A stretch of 64,000 bases of DNA from Ancylostoma caninum (Eukaryota > Nematoda > Chromadorea > Rhabditida > Ancylostomatidae). A program made the position numbers and the translations under genes. Of this stretch, positions 24,054 to 37,600 are shown piece by piece. The notes under the pieces are model-generated. The model had not been told where the DNA came from. It worked only from the letters and a program-made list of their open reading frames with translations, and ran no database searches. The first letter of the stretch is position 1. Each line of letters opens with the position of its first letter. The stretch covers positions 744,001-808,000 of the forward strand of contig JBAJFG010000121.1 of the NCBI GenBank assembly GCA_037903475.1, in the 5' to 3' direction.

Positions 24054-27000
24054 TCAACCTTGTACATCGTCTGGCTTTTTCGGGAAGAAACGCTGCATTT
24101 GTACGTAGTTCTGAGTAACGGAGTGTTCAACGATTTCTGATCACTTAAAATTGAAATCTTTGAAATTTCTCCGTCAAACCTGCGGAGTAACAGTGAATCG
24201 GTGGGAGACTCCCTTGGGAATGACGATAAGGTCACCTCGCTCCAGATGGATTCGGATCCATTCGTCTTCCTGTAGATAATGACTGTGTTTTTCATGAAGC
24301 ATCTCAGGACTTAGTGTTGAATGAAAGATAGAACCTCCGGCTCAACATCGTAGTAGCAGCTGCCGTCCATGATCAACGAAACCACATCTTGATCCTTTGT
24401 AGTTGGTTCGTAGTACTCTTCGAGCTGTAATCGCTCACTATTCAAAAAAGAATGCACAACTAAGTATATCACTCTTGTGGACCTCCATCACCATGGGAAT
24501 ATTTTTGCATGGGAATATTTGGATTTTCTCTTGGGCATTTCGGCTCCTCTCGACGTTGTGGAGGACCACTTCACCAACTATTCACCGTGATCAAGCTCCT
24601 CTCCACGCTTTTCATAATTATTGTGGAGGGCTCAGCCAAAAGCCAGTTTCTCTATGATAAAATTCCTTCCGCAGCAAATAGGAATGCTGATCTGAAATTA
24701 CATTCTCTCGCGTCTAGAAGGAGGAAATTTGTCTCATCTCATCATGTTTCAAAAATCATGCATGGAAAATGTGGTCTCAATCCTCACGATTTCTGCGAGT
24801 TCAGGTCCTCTATCACAAGAGGAGGATGTTCCAAAATAATTGTTCCTAGAGCGAAATTGAATTGCAGAGTACAGTTTTTCTCAGTTAGAGCTGCTTCAGC
24901 TTACCTTAGACTGAGTAAAAAGCAATTAATCCCCGATAGTGTAAGATCATTGAAGACATTGCTGGGAAACTCCCTTAGTCCCTCGGTTTATTAACTATCC
25001 TTTGCCTCGTTGTATTTCCTTTTCTTTTCCTTTTTTTTGAACCTCCAAGTTTTCTGATGTTGCCTTCAGTTGTCGTTCACTAATATTTTGTTTTTCTTAG
25101 GCATTTCATTTTTTTTGATTGTTATAGACATGGCATGGCTCATGTAATAAATAATAAATAATAATAATAATAAAGGAGCGTGGCTGACGATGTCCCGTGG
25201 GTGCGCACGCAGCGCGCCGCCACTAAGTGACAGCCAGGAAGGTCCACGCAGAGTCAAACCCTTCAAATTTTTTTCCATAGAAGGCTGAGCTGTTCCCGGT
25301 GTCGATGTCCATTTTGTCAAATGGCGTCACCTTTATCCACTTGCAGACCTAATCTTCGTGTTCAGTACGTGAAATAACCCCGGTGCACAATTTTTCAGGA
25401 CATTCTACGACATCGTATTTGGTCCCGATTCAGAAGCGTATTATTCCCCTCTGATTTTTTAAAATTTTTCAAACCTTTTTCTTTCGAATGGACCCTTAGG
25501 TGGCAGTTTATTTTAAATGCTCCGTGGCGATAATTCATCGTAGTTAGTAAGTGAAAATAGTTGAAACACGCATTGGTCACATCTTTCTATGTGAGCCGGT
25601 GTAGCTGTCAGCAGAAGCATCGTAACACTGATTTGATATCTATGGGGCATCATTGGCCACGCCCCTTTTCTGGCTGAGCCCAAACCAAACACCCCGCCCC
25701 CATTATTGTGGCCCAAGGGTTCTATAGCATGACCAAATATTGGAGACTCAAACGGTCTGGATCTCTCGTCACACCATAGGATTGATTGGGAATGAGAATG
25801 GTGATAGCAGTACATAGAATGGGTGGGCACCAGACAAAGTAATAGGAAGTTGATGATGCGGCTTGCATCCATTGCAGGTGCAGCCTGCATTCACGTACAA
25901 CGTAAATTATTCCCTCATTATATGCGGTGCCAGCAATTTTCCTCTTGCTTGTGGCTCGAAGAATTTCACAGCGATTTCTACAGGTGAGAAGGTCTTGTTC
26001 ACAGGGCTGTTTGCGAACGTTCAAGAGGATCAAAATTAAGCTGGACAGAATTGTGTATAATATTATAATTCATCGTTTTTTTTTAAATCATTACTAGTCC
26101 TCCGTCATTTCATGGCGCATCCATTTCTGGCCCTTCTCTCGACCCCACTCCACATGAACAGCTCAAGAGTCAGTTATTGCTTCATTATTTCAAAAACAGG
26201 GTAATGTACCTGCTTCTGTATTTGTGATCATCTGTAGCAAAATTCATTCCTGGTAGTCCATGAAAAAGAGTACTTGCTAGTCAATGGTGTCAATGTAAAA
26301 AAATGCGCTGAGGAGCTGCCTAAAAGTCTCCTAAAACTCTTTTCTCGAAATTTGTTACCCACCTATATGTCTTATAATTTGCTTTGAGATAAAATTCAAG
26401 AAATTCGAGGAATACCAAAGCTAAAATGTTCTGGTAGTTTCACAAGAGAGTCGTTGCGGTGATCCAGCCACAATAAACTGTTTCATACGTTAGGATATTA
26501 GTCATCGTATAACCTCACTGGAGGTTGAGGCTAAAATATTCTAGCGCTCTAGTGCGAAATACAAGAAAAGGAAGTTGGGTACAGTCGATGACGACGAGTA
26601 GCGGACACTCGGCACTACTCAGCGTCAGCGCACTGATTCGAGGTGTGGGTTATGTGGCTTTTGTGGTACTGAAAGACGGGGTTGAATTTTCGGCATGATT
26701 GCCAAAGGCTTTGGAACACCAAAACAGAGGGTTCCCAACGTTGAGAGATTTCAAATATGCTACTGTTTTCGGCAGCTCACGTAGATGCTATTTTAGTTGA
26801 ATATATAGAGAAGATTTCCAAAGCGAGACGCTGCCCTCGACCATCATCGACAATCAAATAATTTACAGTGCCCCAAAGGTGGCCTTTGCCCTTCGCCCAG
26901 GCATTGGAGAAGAATTTCGAGGACAATTTAGTTACGCAGGAACTGGTCCTCAAGCAGTTCTCAACCCTTCACGAGGCTCTCATGCTTTTTGCACAAAAAG

Positions 27001-28816
27001 GGAACGCCAAGTGAATGCGGAAGACCAATAATGCAAACAGCATAAACATCTACAGGATGGGCTAAAAATACGGTAACAACGCTCGCTTCCCCTCTAAAGA
27101 AAATTGTTTTACCTTAAAGTTGAACTCAGTTGAGATGTTTTTTTCGAAATGTTTTACCAGGACAGTTTTACCAGGCTCGGGCCCACAAGTCATGTTTGAT
27201 TCAGAACTCAGGAAAAATTTTATTTTAGGTCCTATTGGATTCATCGACTGACCACCCATTTACTTAGGTCTCAGTTAGCAGGGTTAGTAGCCTGCGGTGA
27301 TACCCGAGACCAGGACTTCTTCAAAACTTTCCGGAATTCGGATTGGTTGCGAAAGCACTCGAAAAAATGTTAGATCAGTTGAACCACAACCACTTGCGCG
27401 CCGTCGGCAACAACCTCACTCAGCATCTTGGGTCCTGTGTCGAAGCTGACAGAGGATGTTCCGGTAAAGGAGAGAAGGGTTGCCTTGTGTTAAATATGAC
27501 CTAGTAAATATAAATCTTACAAATATGTTTGAAATTGTATATAAATTCTTTTTTGATGTTCACGTTTCTGTGTTACCGTATTTGTGGCCAATCCTGTATT
27601 TGCAGGCAGCAGTGGAGATTAGTTCTTGAGTCACGCAGTTTTTGAGATTATCCGGAAGATCAAGGACGGAAAAGTGACAGATTGCGTTGAGGAGACTTCT
27701 AGCAAAAAGCAATCTTCCCTGTGGGCCAGGATACATCACTGAGAGGTTGGCTAATCTCATAACCATAGGTAAGATTACCCATTCGTAGCAGCTGTGTCTA
27801 GACAACGTTGCATATGGATAAACATGATCATGAGTGTCAGATGAAAGGAAACTTCGGGTGCATCAACGGTTAACCGTGGGTAATTTTGATGTTGCATCTC
27901 GACCTTGGATTCTGGTGCCCATTGGTCCGACTTCAGAAACCACACCACCCGAAGCTGGTATTCATGAAACGCATGGTAAGCATAACTGGTTATCCTATGC
28001 ATAACCCAATTTACGTCAGGAGACGCAGTACGTGGAAGCTGGTTTGTTGTCTAGATTTCGCTTGGTTGTGCGTTCGTGAATCCTGACCTTGGTACTGTTC
28101 GCGGAAATAAATGAACGGACAGGACAGACAGGTGTAAATTAATTCCATGGACCTTGAATGGAAAATAATATTAAGAAGATTAAAACAATTTCTTCTTTAG
28201 GGATTCGAGAGCTAATCCTGAAATTGTTCGAAGTACAGGAAGTTTATCTAAACAGTTGTCATGCGAATCATGGACATGCGAGCGATAGATGTTCAAGGAA
28301 TTTCCATGGGAAAAGAACGTTCACGGTACAGCTCTTCGAAAATGTTATGTTACTTCTGCTGCAAGCTGTCAACAAGAAATTTACAGGAACTTCGTTCAAT
28401 CGGACTATTTTGTTTGCTGATTATAAAAATGTTTTTATTCTTCAAAATGAACGGCCTTCTCATTTATTTCAGCTAAACAAAAGTTCTCACTAACCTTATC
28501 GTTAATATCCGGAGTCGAGTCGTTGATGGTGAGCATGTCCGATGAGTTCACCTTCCTCTCGTTCTTCACCCTTGACAGACGTTTCTTCATCGCAACAGTG
28601 TCGTCGAGATCAACCTGCAGTAAGTACACCGTCAATTACCCATTTTGCTTCTAATAACACCTCTACAGCCGTACTTGACCCGTTCTGGCGTACCTTGTAG
28701 TAGATGACACCGGTCAGCTGCAGCAGCTGGTCGGCGGTGATTTTCTTTGGTGGGAAGACGTGGTGTGGAAGACGACGATCGCCACACGGGAACGGCTCCA
28801 TGTGCCAGATCTGCAT
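24054..28816 (-). CDS. Acireductone dioxygenase homologue, probably inactive
   Basis: Five exons: 28816-28694 (ATG), 28614-28495, 24424-24335, 24269-24180, 24110-24054 (TGA). All introns fall between codons and give 159 residues, the family length. It begins [19 protein letters not shown] and contains [20 protein letters not shown] and PKGVSHRF, diagnostic of the ARD cupin of the methionine salvage pathway. True enzymes bind Fe/Ni through HxH...E plus a later His. Here the first site reads EPTTKDQD (P88, T90, D94) and only H134 remains, so catalysis is unlikely. Caenorhabditis has comparable inactive paralogues. Intron 2 is 4.07 kb; the others are 79, 65 and 69 bp. A TTCCAG acceptor seven bases before ATG could be an SL trans-splice site. 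Confidence 0.93.
25138..25180. repeat. (AAT)n microsatellite
   Basis: Short run of AATAATAAT-type units inside the large dioxygenase intron. Confidence 0.8.
25223..25348 (-). CDS. Terminal-exon-like segment in the dioxygenase intron
   Basis: After a GATTAG acceptor the minus strand is open for 41 codons to a TAG. It includes [19 protein letters not shown] and [16 protein letters not shown] and has coding-like composition. The same frame continues upstream past the single TAG that forms the acceptor ([10 protein letters not shown]...EHED). It may be the last exon of a nested gene on the same strand, or a pseudogene piece. I do not recognise the family, and it is not part of the dioxygenase. 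Confidence 0.4.
   Translation of the reverse strand, partial: VCKWIKVTPFDKMDIDTGNSSAFYGKKFEGFDSAWTFLAVT
27053..27596. mobile_element. 544-bp Tc1/mariner deletion derivative
   Basis: The ends are imperfect inverted repeats (CAGGATGGGCTAAAAATACG and CAGGATTGGCCACAAATACG), flanked by TA at 27051-27052 and 27597-27598. Near the right end the plus strand can be read as [20 protein letters not shown] followed by a Cys/Gly stretch. This resembles the C-terminal tail of Tc1-like transposases. The catalytic region is gone. It lies in intron 2 of the dioxygenase gene. Confidence 0.75.
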
Positions 28817-28822
28817 GGTGCC

Positions 28823-28830
28823 CCTGGAAT
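28823..28830 (-). promoter_or_regulatory. Possible trans-splice acceptor before the dioxygenase ATG
   Basis: The minus strand reads CATTCCAG|GGGCACC then ATG. An acceptor this close to a start codon with no upstream coding exon is what nematode spliced-leader sites look like. An untranslated first exon is the alternative. Confidence 0.4.
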
Positions 28831-31800
28831 GGTGCGGATAAGGAGTCACAAGGGGATAAAGGATGTAGGAAAAGTGAGGCAATGAAAGAGAGGTGGGAGG
28901 AGTGGTTATAGTGTTACAATGGATATCGCAGGGAAAAACAGCGACCATCGGTGATACATCCAGCGCAATGTATCGCGGGAACGCCACGCTACCGTCGGAT
29001 AATCGTCTGTTCAGGGCGAGGCAATGTAATCGGGCAAAACCGTCGCAAAAACCGTGCTGGGACGCTTCACTGACCACGAATTGTAAGCGGCGAACAATAA
29101 TATTTTGGCCAACCCCATTACTACGGCAAAATACGCTACTAAAGGCGCACCACTTGAAAACAACTGACATCATAGTTGCCAGTAAGAGCAGGACAGAAAT
29201 TTGAACATAGCAAAAGTGCAGAGGTGTTTGATTCCATGGATCTTCGCTCTCTGAACTCGGGAATCACAGCAGCGCGTCGCGGGGCCGCACTTATAAGGGA
29301 GAATCTTCAAAGATTGCATGAGAGATAGCGATCCGGCTATGTTTCTAAGGTGTAAACCGTATGTATGTAAAGGCTGTCGTACTCAGGTAGCAAACAAAGC
29401 GGGCGGGCGGTTAGGAAACGGTCGGTCGTTGATGAATAGATATGGGTGGTGCAAAATTCGTCGCGTTTCAGGTTCCTTACGTGACCGCAAACAATTAGTG
29501 AGTATTCCACGGCAAAAACCAAGCGAAACCACTGCCGTGTTGCCTACTCTGTACAGAATCAAAACACATTCGACGAATGGCCCATTGAACAATTTGTGCA
29601 GCGATTAAGACATTATTTCTGAAGAAGGAAGAGGTCATCTGATAGATTTCCATAATTGTGGTACAATTCCCGTTAAGATCAGTTTTGGACCAACCACTTG
29701 GGAATCGAAAAGTGCCTCAAACCCTCGATTACGTTTTCGGAAGCACTGCTTTTCTCAGTTTTATGAATTAAGACGCATGTGATGGAATGATCATTGCAGA
29801 GAGATGTCTGTGCAACAGAAACTTATCAACACGAGAAAAGACCTTTATCCTAGCTTTTTCGTCGGATGTGGACAATTTAGAGCCCCAGAATCCTTAATAT
29901 TCCTGGCATTACGATAGAATGAGATATCTCAGAGTCTCTTTTCTTATGATCGCCATTTCTCATGAATTTGGTGAGGACTCCCATGTGGTATCAGTAGCAG
30001 CGGACTGTATCGAAAGCTTGCGAATGTACTATCACCGCAGTGGAGTTCTCTGATTTATCAGAAACAGTGATTTTCAGTATTGTTCGAAAGTACTTTGGTA
30101 GCGTTTTTGTAGACGTCGCCATGACTGGAGGACTCCCCTAGTTTTACAGCCTCAAGTCTTAAAAAATTTTGAACGAGTTGAATGCAGTTCTACGTGTTGC
30201 TCCAGAAATATCCAGCCATTTTCGTGCCAGAATCATCACTTAGCGTCTTCTCACCTGTTCTGGAGCTATTGGGGGATCTCTCGAGGTGAAGGGTTAACTT
30301 TTGATGAATATGATGCAGTTTACATAAGTCCTACGACAATGATCAAAACTGTACATAATCTTTTCCTGTCCGGACTTTTCTTTGTTAGCGTCTTCTCGAG
30401 CCAATCTGTATGCACGGCAGCAGCTTCCGTCCTCTTCCCTTTTTTCCAGAAAAAAAGCTTGTTTTCGAGAATTATGGACAGTGATTCAGACTAGAAAAAG
30501 AACACTCTTCCATGCTTGGATGAATACCCGCCACTTCTCGATTTCCCGTTTGATAGTTCACCATGGAACCGGCCCCAGTCGAAATCTGGATCTCTAATCC
30601 TAGCTTGGCCGCGTGTGTTAGGACACACCCTACTCACTGAACTGTAAATATGAAAAGAAATGCAACAACAACTGCTTGTGCTTGAATCAACGGGATCATG
30701 TCCGCTTCAGAAATCAGCGCGATCACCCAGGGTTAGTCATCAATTGAACGACCAAACATGTTCTCCTACTGTACAATTTTTTTAGCAATTTCCAAAGGCA
30801 CAAATTCATGAAACTATGTAAGAACACAAGTTTTAGTCTAGAGAACTCATTGGACTCGATGTCAATTTCGCCGACACCGTTTCAATCGAACAACTCGTCT
30901 TTTCATTCTTTTGATTCCTTAAGTTCTCAGAAGCTCCACTCATATCGACTTATCGACTTACATTAACGTTTGGCTCCTGCGCTGACTCAAAATCCGATCC
31001 GTATTCACAGACTCACAATGGTTATTCAGAAATCAAATTGAGCCCATTTACCCAAATATCTAAAGCTTCTTTAGCGGCTTCGGCTGCTCCTGCGGCATTC
31101 GCAAATTAGTGAGCCACCACAGATCTGCTTTTTTAAATTTTTTTCTCAAGGATCGTTACTGATCGTTTGTCTAGTGTTCCATATAGTAGCTGTGTGATTT
31201 AATCGCTGTGTTCTCTCAGAGCAAAAATGGTATATGTATGCCCCATCGAAGGACTCTTCCACGAAAGTGCAAAAGGATCAAAACTCAACGCGTGGAAGTT
31301 ATGACCCATTACGCAACAATTAAACCGAATTCACTCGTTGTATATGACGGAGAATTTGGCTCATTTTCGTGATTTCTGGGGGAACGGACCCTGGACTCTC
31401 AGTTATTGCCCTAGTGGAAACTAAAAAATGAGGGATATGGAAAATGAAGAGAAAACGAGGTCCGATAGCGCTTCTTCTGTCCGAGAATAGAAGGACGGAA
31501 AGGTTTGAGAATCATTTCATAATAGTAAAAGTGGATTAAGGGGGGTGGGGAAAGTGAGAGAGAGATGCATTATTTCTGGGCTTTCTTCTTGACTAGTTCG
31601 TAACTCTGAGGGTAAGAAAATAAGAAGTTTAGAATTCACCTTGGAGCTGGAAATTGCAGGAGCGCTGCAGTGTTTCTCAATATCTTTCTTGTCTAGGAGT
31701 TGGTGGGACAGTCGTTACATAATGCTACAGTTTAGACAAGTGTGAAACACGATTTGTGATAAATTTCATCCGAAGATGTGACAGGTAGGCGCAATGTTTA

Positions 31801-33412
31801 GAAAAAAATTGCAGAAGAATCTTTAGGGACAGTCAGGAGTAATCAGTCATAGTTTCTTGTTTGTTACCTCTGAGCCGTAACCAAGACTAACCGCTAACGT
31901 TAACCACTTACGTCCACGCGTATCTATATAGCTATCTAGCTAACGGTGGATCAGAAGTCTTTTTTGGCAGCGTATAATCCTAGAGCCGAAGAAGCTCAGA
32001 AGCAGCAAACGAGAAACTGTCGGTCATGCCAAGATTCATCGAGCACGGAAGCTGATCCATCACAGATGACTAGTCACTAGTCAGCAGATATCCTGGAACT
32101 CGAAGTAAAGGGCCCTCTTTTCTTAGATGCAGGCTGATCCAGAGCGTGCTACATCTTTCTTCGAGAAGGAAAGGTTCGGCGAGAGAGGGAGGAGGGAAGG
32201 TCACTCTTCAACTTGATGAGGAACATTTATTTCTATTGGGTAGTTTAGGCGTAGTCGTATTCTCCCAGATGGGAGGGCTCTCTTGCTTTGTCTCAACACA
32301 TAGTGGTGGAATAACAAAGGTCACTCAAGGACAAGCCTGGAAAAAAGTTCAAATCCGAGCATAGTGAGAAATGTAGCCACTCCTTGTACGAACGCAAGCT
32401 CAGAAGTGGGCACAATACGAAAGAAGTGACCAAATCCCGACTTTTCTAGCAAAAACACGGACAAAAATCCCAAAGGAACAAGGCAGCTAAGGTCGTGTGC
32501 AACCGAGGAATGTGCAGATATGAGGGAATACCAGCTCCAGTGAGGCGATTCACGCCTCGTCGGCGCGGCTGCCCGTCCTCAGTTGGCCGCCATCGCGACA
32601 ACCGGAATGGAACGATAGCGGTGTCATGAGTCCTTGCACGAAGCATGGAAATGCCTTTCGCCTCGTGGAAACCGCTTCTATAGCTCCCTGTTTGCACGAA
32701 ATAACCGTGAAATAACCATGCATCGCAGCGAATAACTCTCGGAACTAATTTCACAGGTAATGCAAACCAGCGACCTGAGGGATTTCAGAGAAGGCAGATT
32801 TACGGTTAGACTAAAACCACGAATTGCGTTTATCTCGGCGACTTCTACTTATAGACCAACTTTCAGTGTAGCTTTCGATACGACAAGGCCCGGCACCGAA
32901 CACAAAGTCGGCGCAGGCATCCACACTTTCACAGTTCAACAGTTTTACCCGTTCAACAGTAGTCATGTCTAGACTTCCATTCATCACTCTCACCAGGGCC
33001 AAGGACGACGGCTTTAAAAGCAGCTGGTGATCACATGACGCAAAAGCGCAGTGCTCCACCATGCGAAAATGAGACTGCGGAAGGTAGAACAGGTTTTCCC
33101 AGCAGGGTAACATTCTTTCCAAAGATGTAAAGTAGTTTGCATTTGCATCGTTGCGCTCCATATAACTTTCGGTGAAAGTTTAATGATTGCAGTTGGTGAT
33201 GGTTAACATTCCTGCCCATGTAGGAAAAAAAGGATACAAAAGCCTATCATAATTAACGGCTACTCTGCACACCCAGCGGCTATAAAGCGCGCCGTTATAC
33301 GAAACTCATTCAAAACAGCAAGTAAGGTATGCAATAACGATGATAAGCTTCACGAGTCTTTAGAATTGTTTCTTTTCTCCTACGACTCTTCTTACCCCTC
33401 ATTTCTAATAAA
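28831..33412. other. Long region with no recognisable gene
   Basis: Upstream of the dioxygenase. Short open frames only. A G-rich run lies near 31538-31550, and GC-richer segments (about 28960-29110, 32520-32660) may be unidentified repeats. Nothing could be named. Confidence 0.35.
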
Positions 33413-33613
33413 GTTGGCGTGGCTGTTGAAAAGTATGTCCTCAGAGCTCAACTACAGGATAACTTCATCTTGGTGAACGTTTTAAATGACAACATGAGAA
33501 AGCAGTTAGTTCAGAAAAAACTCCCCGTTGAACAGTGTATATCAGAGCACTGCAGCGTATGCCTGCACGGAAAAGAAGAGGACTGTCTAAGAGCAGGCGT
33601 CATATGGAAATAG
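33413..33613 (+). pseudogene. Penelope-like element fragment (RT-endonuclease linker)
   Basis: The plus strand encodes MRKQLVQKKLPVEQCISEHC, then SVCLHGKEEDCLRAGVIWK, then a stop. The order (basic LV.KKL, CxxxxCxxC, then a C..AGVIY-like strand) is what lies just before the GIY-YIG endonuclease in Penelope-like retroelements. Only about 65 residues are left and neither RT nor endonuclease is visible. Confidence 0.5.
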
Positions 33614-34435
33614 TGGATGCATGCGGAAATAGATTAATACATATTTTTTTGTGCCGCCTACCTGACTTCTATCTGTGCATCTACAGTTATCACTCATTAT
33701 TTCCTTACTAACTCAGTTCATGTTCTGTTTTTTCTATATAAGTTCCGTGTTTCCTAATGTTCAACGGTTGCTAACTTAGCACGCCTATGTGCGTAATAAA
33801 TAAATAAATATGCGAAACTGAATGCTCAGACTACGATGGATTGCCGAGGAAGTCTAACGTCGCTGCTTGACATTAAAACACATGGCGTAGATGATTTCGA
33901 TGTCAAATGCAAGATCCGAATATGCGAAGATGAGATCTCGGATAGAAAAACACTAGAAGCTTCCTGGGTTACTGTAGGGAATCCAAAAATGAGCCACAAG
34001 AATGAATAAAATGAATAACAAATAGATTTCTGCCCTCTGTACTGTCTCTAAGCTTGTAGATTGTAGAGAGCTTGTACTAGATGCAGACAGTGCAGTGTCT
34101 TCAACTTGTCCGCAACGATAGTCACAACTGGTGAGAATTTTTCCGCAGAAACGGTGGATGTAGGGTAGGTTTATCTTTCACCTTGAGAGTTTATCGAGGC
34201 AGTAGACTTGTCAAAGGTTTAGGACTGGCAGAGTAGGAGGAGATATTTGGGGCTCTAAAACAGGTAGAAAACCATGAGCGATTTTAGGTTTCGGAAGACG
34301 ACGATTACGCTGAAGCATCAGGCAAAATAATAAATATGTCTACTGACAGCCTGGTCCGGGTAAGCATGATACAAAACAATAAAACACATGTGGCAGTGTG
34401 TCCAGGTTGAAAGAATGAAAAGCATAGATATTAAC
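33614..34435. other. No recognisable gene
   Basis: Only an (AAAT)n run near 33795-33811 stands out. Confidence 0.4.
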
Positions 34436-34621
34436 AGAGAACGTGCCACCATATTTATTCTTTCCAACACGCAAAGCACTGTCGCTTTGAGAGAATGTGG
34501 TGGCTATTCGGCAATCCTTGATTTTCTTTAGCGATGCAAAAAGTTCGTTTTTTTTGCCATCGTTCATTGCTGACAAGAAGATAGAAACTACGTGTGGGCC
34601 GGTGTGCATCGCTAAGATCAC
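34436..34621 (-). CDS. Candidate internal exon, unrecognised
   Basis: A 62-codon open segment between a TTTACCCCAG acceptor and a TCT|GTTAAT donor, phase 0 at both ends. It includes HTGPHVVSIFLSAMNDGKKN, then LFASLKKIKDCRIATTFS and RVGKNKYGGTFS. Composition looks coding. No partner exon was found, so this is tentative. Confidence 0.35.
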
Positions 34622-37600
34622 CTGGGGTAAACACGGTTAACACACTCCCACACCGCACTGTACGTAATTTTGGAGACTTTAATGGCAATCTGGGCAATCG
34701 CAGTGATGCATGCCGGTCGGAACCTTTCTTAGAATGATCCAAATATAATACCTTGAATATTCACCATTCGATGCCCAGTGTTATAATGAATTGAAGAGAA
34801 CGCTCATTGTGTGCTACCTTATTGAAATGAGACAGAAAAGAATATGCATGCCAGCGTCCTCTGCTAGATCACACTTGGAGGAAGGTTGAAAGCGGATCGG
34901 AGCTAATAAGTGATTCGATTCTGTCTAAAGTGAAATCCAAGCTCTTTATCGAATACAACCGCCGTTCGAGCGCGCTGCGCGGAAGCCAGCGGCGTGGTGA
35001 AAGTGGCCAACCCACAATCAACTTTCTTGGCTCCACACCGTCATTTTCACTCGTGCAGAATACCAATGCCTCGAAGTGTCGCAGAGTAGTTGTTGGTGTA
35101 CACACCTTGCGAAATGCACTCAGGTTCAAAACCAGGTACCGACCGTTTTCAGCACTACTCTGCTCACACAAGCAAGAGCTTACTTACTGCGATATCATTT
35201 CCTCGTTTCTCTTTCTAAGGAACCTGACGCGATACGAAAGCCCATCATCAAGTTCCGCACTCTTGCATCCTGTGTCCCAGAAGTTTTGAAGAATTTCAAG
35301 ACATGCTCTTACACCAAATTGTCGCTAGATCAGCAATGCGGCAATGTTTCAGAGATGTGCATGAATTAACGTGGAACTGTTCTATTCGGCTTTCTGCTGA
35401 CAGTAAGACGAGGTGAATTTGCATAGCTTTGTAAGATGTCTCGCTGGGTCCTCCGAACGAGCAAAACCAAAATCAAAGTTTGGACAGAGTTCCGATGTCC
35501 ACCACTGATTCCGCCGCGATACATGTTCTCTCTGCTGTACAAAGAACTGGCATCTGAGGTCTAAACAGTACATTTCTTTTAATAACGGCTCTGGTAAAAC
35601 GATCTCTTCATTTGACAGTCATTTTTTATGCATGATTTTTCGCCGCATTCTAACGCCGGCCTAAAACTTTTGGGTCACCAATTATTCCTCAGCATGGTGC
35701 TGCTTTTGTCTTTTGATTGATGAGATCAGAATAAGCGAACACTTTTTTGTTAATGACACCCACTGTTTTCGCAATTTCCCAGCAGCGCTATTCATTATCC
35801 TGCAAATACCATGCAATCAACACCGTGGCCACAGTCGCCTCTTAAAAAAAACACCAAGGACGAATCTATTGGCAAATAATTTGGGTGTACGACCGTTCGA
35901 AATGACGGTCAATAATTATAGCTCGTCGTTTTCGGGGACGCTATCATAGAAAGCGTGAACTATGAAGTGCAGGCTTGGGGCAGTTGTGTGTTTGACCGTA
36001 ATTAGGTCAGAACATTGTGTGACACTGTGAACATTGTCTAAGCAAAATGTGCTAACCACATCTGAAACGTATAGACTCGAGAGAGATTCTGGCCAAGAAT
36101 AAGACAGAAGAACGTGAAACATGAACTGGAAATTTGGACAGTGAATGAACGGGGAGGAGATTTCGGGCTCGCATAATCGTGCGAAGGGATCTCGTACAGA
36201 TCTCCGTTGAGCCGGTCGGAATAGACCTCATAAAAAGCTATTCGCAGACCATGCAATTTCACTCAGAGGGCAGCAAAGAGTAGCCGTCGTGCAGATGAAT
36301 AATGATCACCACACGTTGAAGTCGTGCGGACGATGCTGAAGCACTCCAAAATTGAGCAGAAATTACTTCTTCCGAGTACTTATACCTGCAGCGATTTCTT
36401 TCCTAAATTTAATTGCCCACTTCGAGACGAGTTGTCCGTGCCGCGATTACATTCCAGTTATCGCCATAAGTGCCGCATGGATTACTTCAAGTACGGACCT
36501 ACGTATGCGTGTGTTTGTGTGGACAAGAGGGTCGGGATGCGTTCTCACTAATATGTCGGCGGCGAAACCCGTTCGGCCATTCGTCGCTTCGAACAAATCG
36601 GGTTCGAGTGCGCGCGATTACCGACGCATTGTTTGGCAACTCCCGCGATTTGACGCGCAAGAAGTGGCCGCCTTCGACGGGCATCGTCCTTAGCAGGTGT
36701 CATCAAAGCGACAACTCGAACTTGTCTGCTCATCTAGGGTATCGCTGCATCGACATGGGCTCTTGTGAAGATTCTATCGCTGAGTGTTCGTTTGAAAAAT
36801 ACAGAGATCGAAAAAGTGCGATTCCTCAATTGCTTGAAGTCAACTGCTAATGGAGACCACTAGTTGCAAAAGGTGCGGAGTGGTGGTGGTGGTCAATGGT
36901 CGAATAATCGAACCGTTGGAGCATTCCGAGGTTAGGGTGTGATTTGGCCATACAAATATTGGGTCGGTGCAAAAGTTTCGTCGTCTCTTCCCTAGAAAGA
37001 AACTTTAATTCCCCCCAAATGTCGTTGAACAACTGGATCTTGTGATGAACTTTAGAGCAAATCTTGCTCTTCTTTTTCATAGGTTTAATGGGTGTCCACT
37101 AAAGCTAAGAGGCAGGAAATATTCGAAAATTCACAGACACCGCATTTTCAATTTGGCGTTTTTTCTCGTGATATTCCAGTAAAACCACAAACAATGTGGT
37201 TTGAAACACCTCTCTTTCATTCGTTCTAGAGACCACAACCAATTCCAAAAAAAGGCCCTATTCTCTTTTCAAACCTGTCCTAAATTTTTATGACATTGCC
37301 GCCAAATTTTTTACCAACTCACATTCATCAGGAACTTAGAGAAGAACTCCTTCCACAGCTTCCAAAGCACTTGCTAGGCAGCGAAAAAGTTGCCACAAAT
37401 ACTGACTCAGAAATCTCAAAAATAGCAGTCTCTGATTTTTTCCGCTTCATTACCTTTCCTGTTTTGAACAGAGGGCGCCAGCAACGTGCTCATAAAATTA
37501 GCTGTAATCTCTACTAATCATAGAAATTACATCACTTCTCGAGGTTGAAATTCGGCGGAATTGTGGAAAAATAAGCTTGATGAGAAAAATACAAAGCTTT

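Noticed and set aside
26880..27015. Plus-strand stretch reading [20 protein letters not shown]
   Set aside because: Suggestive helical composition, but short, bounded by stops and not attributable to a family.
27560..28002. Two adjacent minus-strand frames in the dioxygenase intron
   Set aside because: Coding-like words occur ([20 protein letters not shown]), but there is a frame break, no recognised family and no good splice sites.
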